The notes beneath the pieces are model-generated. The model saw nothing but the letters and a program-made list of their open reading frames with translations. It made no database searches and had not been told where the DNA came from. Positions 15,736 through 24,765 of a stretch of 64,000 bases of DNA are shown in pieces. Position 1 is the stretch's first letter. Each line of letters begins with the position of its first letter. The DNA is from JAFMKE01 sp047621945. Lineage in GTDB: Bacteria; Bacteroidota; Bacteroidia; Chitinophagales; UBA8649. The position numbers were made by a program, and so were the translations under genes. The stretch spans positions 1-64,000 of the forward strand of contig JBLHMK010000001.1 in NCBI GenBank assembly GCA_047621945.1, read 5' to 3'.

Positions 15736-18588
15736 ATGAAGAAAAAGGATCAACATATCATATCAGAACCGGAATATATAGATGTTGAAGGTGCAAGGGT
15801 GCATAATCTTAAAAACCTTTCTGTCAAAATCCCTAGAAATCAATTAGTAGTAATTACTGGAATTAGTGGAAGTGGGAAGTCTTCATTGGCCTTCGACACC
15901 ATATACGCAGAAGGACAACGACGCTATTTAGATACCTTTTCAAATTATGCCAGACAGTTTATTGGTAATATGGAACGCCCAGATGTAGACAGTATTACGG
16001 GATTAAGCCCTGTTATTTCTATTGAGCAAAAAACGGTTAGCAAGAATCCTAGAAGTACGGTGGGTACAATTACAGAAGTCTATGATTTTTTACGTCTATT
16101 ATATGCTAGAGCGGCGGATGCTTATTCTTATGTTTCTGGAAAAAAAATGCAGCAGTTTACTGAAGTTCAGGTAATAGATGCTATTAGAAATACTTTTGAT
16201 GATAGAAAAATAGCAATCCTTGCTCCACAGGTTAAAGGAAGAAAGGGACACTATCGAGAACTTTTTGATTCGCTGTTCAAAAAAGGGTTTTTAAAAGTAA
16301 GGGTAGATGGTGAGTTGTTAGACATTGTTCCAAAAATGCAAGTTGATCGTTACAAGGTTCACGATATTGAGGCCGTAGTTGATCGTGTGAAAGTAAAACC
16401 TGAAAACGAACAACGACTTCTTTCAGCTATCGATAAAGCAATGAAAATAGGTGATGGTCTCTTGTTTATACTTGATATAGACGACAATAAAACCTTTCCT
16501 TACAGTAAAAATTTGATGGATAGCGAAAGTGGAATTTCCTACGATGCCCCATCACCAAACTCTTTTTCATATAATTCACCATACGGAATGTGCCCTTCTT
16601 GCAAAGGCTTAGGATATAAAATGCAAGTTAATGAAGATGCCATTCTTCCTGATGGGAAATTGAGTATAAACAAGGGTGGAATTGCTCCTTTAGGTATAAG
16701 AAGGGAAGGCTACCTTTTTAAAGAGCTCAAACGATTATCTAAAAAACTCAACTTCAACCTTGCCGAACCTGTGGGGGAAATGGATAGGGAAATCCTTAAT
16801 TTATTATTGTACGGAGATTCTTCACAAGAGTTACCATCAGAAGAAGTTAATATTTCAGATGCGGATAGGTGGTATACTATTGAAAATGGTGGAGTAGAGG
16901 CTATGCTTGTTCGTAGTTATAGAGACACGACTTCCGATAGCATCCGCAAATGGGCAGAGCAATTTATGGAGCAGGAAACTTGTCCAAGTTGCCAAGGGTA
17001 TAGACTGAAAAAAGAATCTTTATCTTTTAAAATTGATGGACTCCATATCGGTCAACTTTCAGCTTTTAATTTAGGTAGTCTTCATCAATGGTTGGAAGGT
17101 ATAGAGAATAGGTTAAGTGATAAACAAAATGAAATTGCGGTTGAAGTACTCAAAGAAATTAGAGAAAGAATAGTTTTCTTATTAGACGTAGGACTAGACT
17201 ATCTCAGTTTAGATCGACCAGCTAGAAGTTTGTCTGGAGGGGAAGCTCAAAGAATTAGATTAGCTACACAAATTGGTTCTCAGTTAAGTGGAGTAACCTA
17301 TATTTTAGATGAGCCGAGTATCGGCTTACACCAAAGAGATAACGCTAAACTGATTCATTCTTTAAAGAAGCTAGCAGAAAGCGATAACTCCGTAATTGTA
17401 GTAGAGCATGATAAAGATATTATGCTTGCCTGCGATTATTTGATAGATATCGGACCTGCAGCAGGTGAGCATGGAGGAGAAATAGTAGCGGAAGGCATAC
17501 CAAGTAATTTTAAGAATGAAAAAACACTAACTGCTGAATACCTATTTGGATCTAAAGAAATTGCAGTTCCTAAGGTTCGACGCAAAGGAATTGGGAAGCA
17601 AATTGTTCTTCAGGGAATGACAGGTAATAATTTGAAAGATGTTGATTTGGCTTTTGACTTAGGAAAGTTCATTTGTGTTACGGGGGTTTCAGGCAGTGGG
17701 AAGTCGACTATAGTAAATGAAACGCTTTATCCAATTTTACATCACTATGTTTACAAAGCAAGAACTAGACCTTTACCTTATAAGTCAATTAAAGGACTGA
17801 AGCATATTGATAAAGTAATTGAGATTGATCAATCACCAATTGGAAGAACTCCAAGATCGAATCCGGCAACATATATTAAGGTATTCGATGAAATAAGAAA
17901 GTTGTTTGCCATAACTCCTGAAGCCAAAATTAGAGGCTTTGCACCTGGAAGATTCTCGTTCAATGTGAAAGGAGGACGCTGCGAAGAATGTGGCGGAGGC
18001 GGGGTAAAAGTTATCGAAATGAACTTCTTGCCTAATGTTGAAGTGGTATGCCCTAGCTGCATGAGAATGCGATATAACCGAGAGACCTTGGAGATCCGAT
18101 ACAAAGGGAAATCTATCTACGATGTTTTAGAAATGACGGTGGATGATGCTTGTGAGTTTTTTGAAGCATTGCCAAGAATTTATAGAAAAGTAAAAACCCT
18201 AAAGGATGTGGGGCTTGGCTATTTAAGACTTGGACAAAGCTCAACTACGATCTCTGGAGGGGAAGCTCAGCGAGTAAAGCTTTCAGCTGAACTATGTAAG
18301 AAAGATACGGGTCAAACTTTTTACATCCTAGATGAACCTACCACAGGACTTCATTTCGAAGATATTAGTGTATTACTCAATGTCCTGAACAAATTAGTAG
18401 ATAAAGGGAATACAGTATTGGTTATCGAACATAACATAGACGTAATTAAAGTAGCAGATCATGTTATTGATATAGGTCCAGAAGGTGGCGATAAAGGTGG
18501 TGAAGTGCTTTTTGAAGGTACCCCTGAGAAGCTAGCAGAACATCCGACAAGTCATACCGGACGATTCTTAAAATTTGAATTAAACTAA
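15736..18588 (+). CDS. uvrA: Excinuclease ABC subunit UvrA
   Basis: Dimeric DNA-damage sensor of nucleotide-excision repair, with two ABC ATPase domains. At 950 residues it has the first Walker A TGISGSGKSS (41-50), the UvrB-binding and insertion domains, and zinc-type Cys pairs MCPSC and TCPSC in the first half. An ABC signature SLSGGEAQR with Walker B YILDEPSIGLH follows. The second half has Walker A GVSGSGKST, the C-terminal zinc module CEEC through CPSC, signature TISGGEAQR and Walker B FYILDEPTTGLH. The second zinc module ends CPSCMRMRYNRETL, where the usual residues are Cys-x-x-Cys-x-Gly-Lys-Arg, a small deviation. It is transcribed alone. The pcrA helicase that can act in the same pathway is nearby. 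Confidence 0.97.
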   Translation: MKKKDQHIISEPEYIDVEGARVHNLKNLSVKIPRNQLVVITGISGSGKSSLAFDTIYAEGQRRYLDTFSNYARQFIGNMERPDVDSITGLSPVISIEQKTVSKNPRSTVGTITEVYDFLRLLYARAADAYSYVSGKKMQQFTEVQVIDAIRNTFDDRKIAILAPQVKGRKGHYRELFDSLFKKGFLKVRVDGELLDIVPKMQVDRYKVHDIEAVVDRVKVKPENEQRLLSAIDKAMKIGDGLLFILDIDDNKTFPYSKNLMDSESGISYDAPSPNSFSYNSPYGMCPSCKGLGYKMQVNEDAILPDGKLSINKGGIAPLGIRREGYLFKELKRLSKKLNFNLAEPVGEMDREILNLLLYGDSSQELPSEEVNISDADRWYTIENGGVEAMLVRSYRDTTSDSIRKWAEQFMEQETCPSCQGYRLKKESLSFKIDGLHIGQLSAFNLGSLHQWLEGIENRLSDKQNEIAVEVLKEIRERIVFLLDVGLDYLSLDRPARSLSGGEAQRIRLATQIGSQLSGVTYILDEPSIGLHQRDNAKLIHSLKKLAESDNSVIVVEHDKDIMLACDYLIDIGPAAGEHGGEIVAEGIPSNFKNEKTLTAEYLFGSKEIAVPKVRRKGIGKQIVLQGMTGNNLKDVDLAFDLGKFICVTGVSGSGKSTIVNETLYPILHHYVYKARTRPLPYKSIKGLKHIDKVIEIDQSPIGRTPRSNPATYIKVFDEIRKLFAITPEAKIRGFAPGRFSFNVKGGRCEECGGGGVKVIEMNFLPNVEVVCPSCMRMRYNRETLEIRYKGKSIYDVLEMTVDDACEFFEALPRIYRKVKTLKDVGLGYLRLGQSSTTISGGEAQRVKLSAELCKKDTGQTFYILDEPTTGLHFEDISVLLNVLNKLVDKGNTVLVIEHNIDVIKVADHVIDIGPEGGDKGGEVLFEGTPEKLAEHPTSHTGRFLKFELN

Positions 18589-18638
18589 ACAGTTTTTCAT
18601 AAGATCAAGAATATATTTAAAGATTAAACGTACATTTG

Positions 18639-18811
18639 AAATGTGTTGGTAATTTGAACAATTTGGTTCAAGTTCAAAAGGGAATCCCGTTTAAATCGGG
18701 AGCAGTCTCCGCTGCTGTAATCTCCATCAATTTTTTAGCTAAAAGCCACTGTTTGAAAGAATGGGAAGGCGCTAAAAAAGGAGTAAGCCAGAATACCTGC
18801 CTACATACATT
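18639..18811 (+). ncRNA. Cobalamin (vitamin B12) riboswitch
   Basis: The core matches the AdoCbl/B12 aptamer: GGGAATCCCGTTTAAATCGG (18680-18699), then AGCAGTCTCCGCTGCTGTAA, and downstream GTAAGCCAGAATACCTGCC (18783-18801). A seven-base P1 pairing (AATGTGT at 18639-18645 with ATACATT at 18805-18811) closes the domain. A TACATTTG promoter box at 18631-18638 puts the transcript start just ahead of P1. It precedes a BtuB-like TonB receptor and a DUF4465 protein, so B12 is expected to repress uptake genes. An apparent 77-codon open frame across this element is an artefact of the RNA. Confidence 0.9.
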
Positions 18812-18890
18812 AGAACAAGACTTTCGGAAGAAAAGTAAATTCTACATCTCATCGTATGCCCTATTCTAGGGGTGAATGATTTGTTGTGTC

Positions 18891-18923
18891 TTTCTTTCTA
18901 AAGTTTAAAAGCATAGAAAGAAA
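18891..18923 (+). promoter_or_regulatory. Expression-platform hairpin directly before the TTG start of the B12 receptor gene
   Basis: TTTCTTTCTA (18891-18900) pairs perfectly with TAGAAAGAAA (18914-18923), a 10 bp stem with a 13-base loop. Its last base is immediately followed by the TTG initiation codon at 18924. There is no T run, so this looks like a translation-blocking stem rather than a terminator. It is the natural candidate for the riboswitch's output. An additional small stem CCCTA/TAGGG lies at about 18860-18872 and could carry the loop that kisses the aptamer. Confidence 0.6.
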
Positions 18924-20807
18924 TTGAAAAGCATTTCATTACATATTTGTTGTTTGTTTACTTGCTGGGTTTTCTCAACACTTAAAGCTCAAGTTGATAC
19001 AACCATCTTATTGCCAGAAATGGAGTTTATCCAAATTCGTAAAGCAGCAATTGGCTTGGAAAAAATTGTTTGGGATAGCACTGCGCTTAAATCTAGGTCC
19101 TTTGCTAGTTTAGGAGATTTCTTATCGCAAGAAAGCAATGTATATGTCAAGTCATACGGAGGGAATAGTCTAGGAACGATAAGCGTGCAAGGGGCAAGTG
19201 CTTCCCAAACTTTATTGCTTTGGAATGGCTTACCCGTTCAAAGTTCTATGCTAGGCCTTTTAGACCTCTCATTGATTCCACTAAATTTTAGTGACAAAGT
19301 TAGCTTACAGGTGGGTGGAAACAGTTCATCTTGGGGCAGTGGAGCTATTGGCGGAGTGATTGGGTTCCAAAACACAGGAAACTTCAAATCTAAGTTTGAA
19401 CTAGATTATAACTCTAGTATTGGAAGCTTCTCCTCTCTTCAACAAGACCTGCAAATAAAAGGAGGAACCAAACATTTTCAAAGTGTAACTCAAGTCAATT
19501 TCCAAAAAGCAAATAATGATATTCTTGTGCGTCCAGCACCTAATGTAGAAAACTACAGACAACAGAATGCTGCGTTTCTTCAAATGGGGCTTATTCAATC
19601 TTTTTATATCAAGCCGAATGACAAGAACGAATTGGCTATCCATGCATGGTTACAAGAATCGGACAAAGAAATCCCACCTACTTTAACTCAGTTGAATAGT
19701 GAGGCTTTTCAAAAAGATCAAATCAAACGATTCATGGCAAGCTGGGCATATAAAAACAAGAAGCATAATATTAAAGTGAAGGCCGGTCATTTTAGAGAAC
19801 AACAGGAATTTATAGACCCTCAAATACATCTTCAAGCCTTAAATAAATTTCAAACAAGCTTAGGAGAAGCTAACTATAATTTCAAATTCAATACTAGGCA
19901 CTCTATTGAGGTGGCAAGCACAACAATTTTTACTATGGCTCAAAGTGAGTCCTATACTGAAGTCAATACGCAATTCAAAACAGCAGGCTTATTTGCATAT
20001 AGATTGACTACAAAGCAAACTCAATTGCAGTTAAGTTTACGGGAAGAATGGGTCGATAAAAATCTTCTGGCACCTGTGCCATACATTGGCTGGCAGCAGG
20101 GTATAGGTAGTCGATTAGTGCTGAAGGTAAAGGTGTCCCGCGAATTTCGATTGCCCACCTTAAATGATTTGTTTTGGTCGCCAGGAGGGAATCCGGACCT
20201 AAAACCTGAAGAGGGATGGAGTCAGGAGTTGGGCTTAACCTGGAGGCAGAAGTTTAAAGGCCATCAATTAAAATTTACCAATTCTGTATTTAACCGAAAT
20301 ATAAAAAATTGGATTTTATGGGCACCAAGTGATCTTGGATTTTTCTGGGGAGCCAACAATATCGCTAAAGTTTGGTCTTATGGCTTGTCGTCAAGATTGG
20401 ATTATGATTTTAAGAAAGGAAAGTTTGTGCTTAATAGCAATCTAAGCTTTAACTATACTAACTCTACCTATCAAATTAGCCTAGACCTCCCTAAAATTGA
20501 AAAAGGAGATCAGTTGTTTTATACTCCAAAATATCAAGCAAATGGGAATGTTAGTTTAAAATTGGGGGAATGGAGTATTCGCTATCAGCATCTGGTTATT
20601 GGAGAAACACTTGGCGCAAATGATCTTATCCCAAGATACCATGTAGGAAATATTCACCTAGCGTACAGCTTTAAACAAAACAATTTTTCAGGTAAAATAT
20701 TCACCTCCATCAACAATATCTATAATCAAAACTATAGAGTCGTTGAGCGACGACCAATGCCAGGAACAAATCTATTATTCGGAATAAATATTAATCTTAA
20801 AAAATAA
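18924..20807 (+). CDS. btuB: TonB-dependent outer-membrane receptor, probable cobalamin transporter BtuB
   Basis: A 627-residue outer-membrane barrel receptor. The signal peptide (LHICCLFTCWVFSTLKAQ) is followed by the plug domain, where LGDFLSQESNVYVKSYGGNS, TISVQGASASQTLLLWNGLP and SSSWGSGAIGGVIGF are classic TonB-plug motifs (about 60-145). The C-terminal half shows the alternating barrel pattern and the receptor motif VSREFRLPTLNDLFW, typical of the final third. The start is TTG at 18924: an in-frame stop occurs at 18906 and no ATG lies between, while the TTG gives a full signal peptide. The size (close to the roughly 600 residues of BtuB) and the B12 riboswitch support cobalamin as substrate. 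Energised by TonB/ExbBD, not in the window. Confidence 0.88.
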   Translation: MKSISLHICCLFTCWVFSTLKAQVDTTILLPEMEFIQIRKAAIGLEKIVWDSTALKSRSFASLGDFLSQESNVYVKSYGGNSLGTISVQGASASQTLLLWNGLPVQSSMLGLLDLSLIPLNFSDKVSLQVGGNSSSWGSGAIGGVIGFQNTGNFKSKFELDYNSSIGSFSSLQQDLQIKGGTKHFQSVTQVNFQKANNDILVRPAPNVENYRQQNAAFLQMGLIQSFYIKPNDKNELAIHAWLQESDKEIPPTLTQLNSEAFQKDQIKRFMASWAYKNKKHNIKVKAGHFREQQEFIDPQIHLQALNKFQTSLGEANYNFKFNTRHSIEVASTTIFTMAQSESYTEVNTQFKTAGLFAYRLTTKQTQLQLSLREEWVDKNLLAPVPYIGWQQGIGSRLVLKVKVSREFRLPTLNDLFWSPGGNPDLKPEEGWSQELGLTWRQKFKGHQLKFTNSVFNRNIKNWILWAPSDLGFFWGANNIAKVWSYGLSSRLDYDFKKGKFVLNSNLSFNYTNSTYQISLDLPKIEKGDQLFYTPKYQANGNVSLKLGEWSIRYQHLVIGETLGANDLIPRYHVGNIHLAYSFKQNNFSGKIFTSINNIYNQNYRVVERRPMPGTNLLFGININLKK

Positions 20808-20813
20808 AAAATT

Positions 20814-21794
20814 ATGAAAAAAATTGTACTTGCTTTAGCCTTATTGGCTTTTAACTTGAGCTTTGCTCAAACCACTTCGACCTTCGAAGATTTTAACTTA
20901 GGAGTAGATTCTGCTCTAAATGGAAGTGACCTTCAAGGAGGATTTCAAAACGGGAATACGTTTTTTCCGAACACATTTGACAGCCTGTTTAATTCTTGGT
21001 TTGGCTTTGGCATATCTTCAATGACAGATAATACTACACCTGGTTTTATGAATGATTTGAGTTGTATTAAAGCAGAAGGAGCTATGGGTTCAAGCACTTA
21101 TGGAGTGGCTTATATGTCATACTTAACGAACAATGTAGTAATGAATTTAACTGGTGCTGCAGAAGGAGGGGGAATTGAAGGGATGTATGTAAATAATAGT
21201 ACTTACGCCTATTTAAGTATGAGAGATGGAGATGCTATAGCCAAAAAATTTGGTGGAATTACTGGAAATGACCCTGATTTTTTTCTCTTGACTATTGAGA
21301 AATATAATAATGGGGTATTAGGGACCCAAAAAGTTGAATTCTATTTGGCTGATTTCCGTTCGGCTAATAATGCAGATGATTACCTTATTAGCGAATGGAC
21401 ATACCTTGATTTAAGTAGTTTAGGTAATGCAGATAGTTTGGCCTTTTCTTTAAGCTCTTCCGATGTTGGCCAATTTGGCATGAATACTCCATCATATTTC
21501 TGTTTAGATGACCTCACCACTAAAGATAGCCCTGTTACTGGGATTAGAACTAATGAGGAGTTGATCGATGTACAGATATATCCAAACCCAACTACAGATA
21601 AAGTTTACATTGAAAATAATAGAAACTTTGAAGGGACGATATCGCTAAATGATGTATCCGGAAGGGTAATTGTATTAAGTGATTTGGAGATGGCTGATTT
21701 CATAGACTTTTCAACGCTTTCAGAAGGAATTTACTACTTAACTATTGAGTTGAAGGATGGGAGATCACAGAATTTCCCGATCCTGAAGAAATAA
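20814..21794 (+). CDS. T9SS-secreted DUF4465 protein, probable surface B12-binding protein (BtuH-like)
   Basis: A 326-residue secreted protein starting with signal peptide MKKIVLALALLAFNLSFAQ. The central part (25-245) matches DUF4465: STFEDFNLG, GFGISSMTDNTTPGFMNDLS and a conserved Tyr-Leu core ending in FCLDDLTTKDS. The last 80 residues are a type A T9SS sorting domain (VQIYPNPTTDKVYI, GRVIV, LSEGIYYLTIE). It follows the BtuB-like gene by 6 bases, so it is under the same cobalamin riboswitch. From memory, DUF4465 proteins of gut Bacteroides include the B12-binding lipoprotein family BtuH. Here the lipid anchor is replaced by a T9SS domain. The specific ligand is inferred. Confidence 0.85.
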   Translation: MKKIVLALALLAFNLSFAQTTSTFEDFNLGVDSALNGSDLQGGFQNGNTFFPNTFDSLFNSWFGFGISSMTDNTTPGFMNDLSCIKAEGAMGSSTYGVAYMSYLTNNVVMNLTGAAEGGGIEGMYVNNSTYAYLSMRDGDAIAKKFGGITGNDPDFFLLTIEKYNNGVLGTQKVEFYLADFRSANNADDYLISEWTYLDLSSLGNADSLAFSLSSSDVGQFGMNTPSYFCLDDLTTKDSPVTGIRTNEELIDVQIYPNPTTDKVYIENNRNFEGTISLNDVSGRVIVLSDLEMADFIDFSTLSEGIYYLTIELKDGRSQNFPILKK

Positions 21795-21816
21795 ATTCAA
21801 TTCATTTGTGAAGATT

Positions 21817-21852
21817 AAAGCCTTGTTTCCATCGGAAGCAAGGCTTTCTCTT
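21817..21852 (+). terminator. Terminator at the end of the B12 locus
   Basis: AAAGCCTTG (21817-21825) pairs with CAAGGCTTT (21839-21847), with an inner TTCC/GGAA helix in the loop, and is followed by a pyrimidine-rich TCTCTTT tract. It closes the two-gene btuB/DUF4465 operon. Confidence 0.75.
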
Positions 21853-21877
21853 TATGGGGCAAACGTTAAAATTTACG

Positions 21878-21885
21878 TACCTTTG
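21878..21885 (+). promoter_or_regulatory. -7 promoter box upstream of the DUF5606 gene
   Basis: TACCTTTG lies 17 bases ahead of the ATG at 21903 and matches the Bacteroidota -7 element exactly. No TTTG occurs 19 bases upstream, so only one element is supported. Confidence 0.4.
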
Positions 21886-21902
21886 CAAGCTAAAATTTAT
21901 TC

Positions 21903-22391
21903 ATGGAATTAAAAGAAGTATTGGCGATAAGTAAATTGCCTGGATTGTACCAAATAGTAACAAGTAGAGACAATGGTCTTATAGTTACAGCTCTAGGTGA
22001 AGAAAAAAGAAAATTCGTTGCGTCAAGACAACACATGTTTACACCGCTAGAGAATATTACGGTATATACAATTACCGGAAGCATTGAACTTGCCGAGGTT
22101 TTTAAAGCAATGAAGTCATCTAAAAACGCTGCACCAGAGGTAAAAGCCGCAGACAAAGAGGTTCGCGATTATTTTGCAGAAATTGTTCCAGAGCACGATC
22201 AACAACGTGTTTATTTAAAAGACATTCGTAAAATCATGAAGTGGTTTATTGCGCTTGATGCTACAGGAATGTTTAAGGAAGAAAAGAAAGAGAAAAAAGA
22301 GAAGAAAGCTGCACCCGTAAAAAAGGCAGTTCCAAATAAAGAAAAAGCAGCCAAAACTGAAAAAAAGGCCAGCAAAACAAAAAAGAAGTAA
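21903..22391 (+). CDS. DUF5606 family protein with Lys-rich tail
   Basis: A 162-residue cytoplasmic protein found across Bacteroidota. Its N-terminal domain begins MELKEVLAISKLPGLYQIV and includes GLIVTALGEEKRKFVASRQHM and FTPLENITVYT (about 1-115), which match DUF5606. The last 40 residues are almost pure Lys, Glu, Ala and Pro (KKEKKEKK repeats) and look disordered and strongly charged, perhaps binding nucleic acid. Function unknown. Its stop overlaps the ATG of the M3 peptidase gene by one base (TAATG), so the two are translated in sequence. Confidence 0.82.
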   Translation: MELKEVLAISKLPGLYQIVTSRDNGLIVTALGEEKRKFVASRQHMFTPLENITVYTITGSIELAEVFKAMKSSKNAAPEVKAADKEVRDYFAEIVPEHDQQRVYLKDIRKIMKWFIALDATGMFKEEKKEKKEKKAAPVKKAVPNKEKAAKTEKKASKTKKK

Positions 22392-24109
22392 TGAATACAA
22401 CAACTGCATTAATAGCACCAGATAAGCGTTCGTTTTTACCAGCTGATTTCAAGCTTGGAGAATGGGAGGCATTAGAGCCATATTATAAAACTCTTGTAGA
22501 TCGAGATATTTCCTCTCAAGATAAATTCGAAGCATGGCTTAAAGATTGGGATGAGTTATATGCTGTTGTAAGTGAGGATATGCGATTAAAGTATGTCAGT
22601 ACGTCTATTGATACAACAGATGAAGAGGCAAAAAAGGAATTAGAAAAATTCTACATCCATGTTGATCCAAAAATGAAACCTTGGGAAAACAAATTACAAC
22701 AGATGTTTAATGCAAGCCCATTGAAGGAGAGTTTACCGGAAGACTTTAAGAATCTCAAAAGAGGTATTGAAAAAGATTTGGCCCTGTTCACAGAAAAAAA
22801 TATTGAGCTTAGTAAAGATTTGAGCTTGATGGAAAACGAGTATGCTGAAACCACAGGAGCTTTTTCAATTACTTACCAAGGGAAAGAATTGACTATGCCT
22901 CAGGCAGGAGTCTTTATGAAAAAGATTGACCGTAAAGTTCGGGAAGACGTTTACATGCTTTCTCGAGAAAGAGAAAATCAAGATGCAGATAAATTAGATG
23001 ATTTAATGGATCGTCTGGTTAAAAAAAGACATCAATTAGCTTTAAACGCGGGGTATGAGAATTATCGCGATTATATGTTTGATGAAAAACATCGCTTTGA
23101 TTATACTGCCAAGGATTGTGAAGCTTTTCATGAATCTGTAGCTACAGCGATTATTCCTCTTCTTAAAAAAATGGACGACGATAGAAAAGCAGCAATGAAA
23201 GTTGATGCTTTGAAGCCCTGGGATATGGTGGTGGATCCATTGCAACAAGCTCCACTACAACCTTTTGAGAAAACGGAAGATTTTGTAAGCAAAACAGTAG
23301 ATTGTTTTAATAAATTGGATCCTTATTTTGGTGCGTGTATAGCCAATATGTATGAAACTGGAATGCTGGATCTAGAATCAAGAAAAGGAAAAGCTCCTGG
23401 TGGATATATGATGGCAATGCCAGAAACAGGTGTGCCTTTTATCTTTATGAATCATGCTTCTTCAGAAGGCGATGTAAGGGTTATGGTACACGAAGGTGGT
23501 CATGCAATACATAGTTTTTTAGATCATGCCATTCCATTTGCAAATATGCGTCAAACTCCAAGTGAGGTTGCAGAGTTGGCCTCAATGAGTATGGAGTTAT
23601 TCTCATTAGAAAATTGGGAAAGCTTTTATCCAAATGAAAGTGATTTAAAAAGAGCCAAAAGAAATCACCTAGAGGGGTTATTGAAAATGCTACCTAGTGT
23701 AGCTAAAGGAGATGCATTCCAACATTGGATGTATACGAACCCAGAGCATACTACTCAAGATCGTCGAGCTAAATGGATGGAGTTGAATAAGATTTATGGC
23801 ACAGGTTTAGTTGACAGTGAAGGTTTGGAAAAATTTCAAGAAGTAGGATACCAAGGTATTCTACATTTTTATCAAGTTCCTTTTTATTATATTGAATATG
23901 GCTTCGCTCAGCTAGGTGCAATTGCCATGTGGAGAAACTATAAGTCTGACAAAGAACAAGCAATTACAGCGTATAAAAAAGCACTAGGCTTAGGTTATAC
24001 TAGAAGTATTCCAGAAATTTATGAAGCGGCAGATATTCGTTTTGATTTCTCTGCAGGATACGTAAAGGATTTAGCAGATTTCGTTCAGGACGAACTTAAA
24101 AAGTTGTAA
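22391..24109 (+). CDS. M3 family oligoendopeptidase
   Basis: A zinc metallopeptidase of 572 residues, close to PepF/thimet-type oligoendopeptidases that cut peptides of about 5-20 residues in the cytoplasm. The active-site motif His367-Glu-Gly-Gly-His371 in MVHEGGHAIHSF is intact, and the third ligand is likely in the downstream segment PSEVAELASMSMELF. The aromatic C-terminal region with FYQVPFYYIEYGFAQLGA is typical of the family. No signal peptide is present. Translationally coupled to the DUF5606 gene and followed by a strong hairpin terminator. Confidence 0.92.
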   Translation: MNTTTALIAPDKRSFLPADFKLGEWEALEPYYKTLVDRDISSQDKFEAWLKDWDELYAVVSEDMRLKYVSTSIDTTDEEAKKELEKFYIHVDPKMKPWENKLQQMFNASPLKESLPEDFKNLKRGIEKDLALFTEKNIELSKDLSLMENEYAETTGAFSITYQGKELTMPQAGVFMKKIDRKVREDVYMLSRERENQDADKLDDLMDRLVKKRHQLALNAGYENYRDYMFDEKHRFDYTAKDCEAFHESVATAIIPLLKKMDDDRKAAMKVDALKPWDMVVDPLQQAPLQPFEKTEDFVSKTVDCFNKLDPYFGACIANMYETGMLDLESRKGKAPGGYMMAMPETGVPFIFMNHASSEGDVRVMVHEGGHAIHSFLDHAIPFANMRQTPSEVAELASMSMELFSLENWESFYPNESDLKRAKRNHLEGLLKMLPSVAKGDAFQHWMYTNPEHTTQDRRAKWMELNKIYGTGLVDSEGLEKFQEVGYQGILHFYQVPFYYIEYGFAQLGAIAMWRNYKSDKEQAITAYKKALGLGYTRSIPEIYEAADIRFDFSAGYVKDLADFVQDELKKL

Positions 24110-24121
24110 AAAAAAGCAAAA

Positions 24122-24149
24122 AAAGATGCCTGGTTGCCCAGGCATCTTT
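24122..24149 (+). terminator. Perfect 12 bp terminator after the M3 peptidase gene
   Basis: AAAGATGCCTGG and CCAGGCATCTTT form a perfect 12 bp stem around the four-base loop TTGC, preceded by A-rich sequence. The T run after the stem is short (TTTCC), but the stem itself ends in TTT. Confidence 0.8.
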
Positions 24150-24260
24150 CCATAGTTTCCCTATAACTATTAACTAATCTACTTCTAATACGTCTAGAGG
24201 AATACAAAGGTTGCTTTGAAATAAAAAAAAAGTCATAATTTTATATAAATTCTAGTCTAC

Positions 24261-24761
24261 ATGAAAAAAATGATCGTTCAGCAAAGCATAGGTTTAAGCT
24301 TTTTCTTATTACTAGTCCTTCTAGTAGCTTGTAATAAGCAAGAAGAAGAAAAGCCTTTGGGCACAGAACCTATTAATTTTGTTGAACCAGATAGTAGTAT
24401 CATTTTTGCTGCAGCTGGAGAAATTGTAGATTTTAATTTGTACTTGGCTATTGATCAATCGATAGATAGTATTAGAGGGGGGTATTTTATCGATACGGCT
24501 ATGGGTATTAATAACCTATTGTATAGCGATATGGAAACTGAGTTTTTCAATCAAGGTTTTACAGATAGCTTAAATACACAAACGGTTTCGGGAACCATAG
24601 AAATGCCATTAGGTAGAAGTGCTTCCATTCCGTTTAGGCCTTATTTTAGCGGAAGTACTACACCCTTTATCCCTGCTCAATATGATGCGGTTCGTGTGGT
24701 GTTCCGTTTGGAAGGCGACACCGTTAGTTACGAAAAGCAATTGAAGATTATCGTAAACTAA
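24261..24761 (+). CDS. Predicted lipoprotein of unknown function
   Basis: A 166-residue protein with lipobox LLVA-Cys near residue 24 after a hydrophobic stretch (LSFFLLLVLLVAC), then an acidic linker NKQEEEKPLG. The mature domain looks beta-rich with alternating hydrophobic residues (IVDFNLYLAIDQSIDSIRGG, ending in YDAVRVVFRLEGDTVSYEKQ). That suggests a small immunoglobulin-like or fibronectin-like fold, but I cannot name a family. It ends 4 bases before the GTG start of pdxH, so the two may be cotranscribed by proximity without functional connection. Confidence 0.7.
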   Translation: MKKMIVQQSIGLSFFLLLVLLVACNKQEEEKPLGTEPINFVEPDSSIIFAAAGEIVDFNLYLAIDQSIDSIRGGYFIDTAMGINNLLYSDMETEFFNQGFTDSLNTQTVSGTIEMPLGRSASIPFRPYFSGSTTPFIPAQYDAVRVVFRLEGDTVSYEKQLKIIVN

Positions 24762-24765
24762 GCCC

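Noticed and set aside
18636..18869. A 77-codon open frame in the region before btuB
   Set aside because: It runs exactly across the cobalamin aptamer, has no protein-like composition, and is explained by the conserved RNA sequence.
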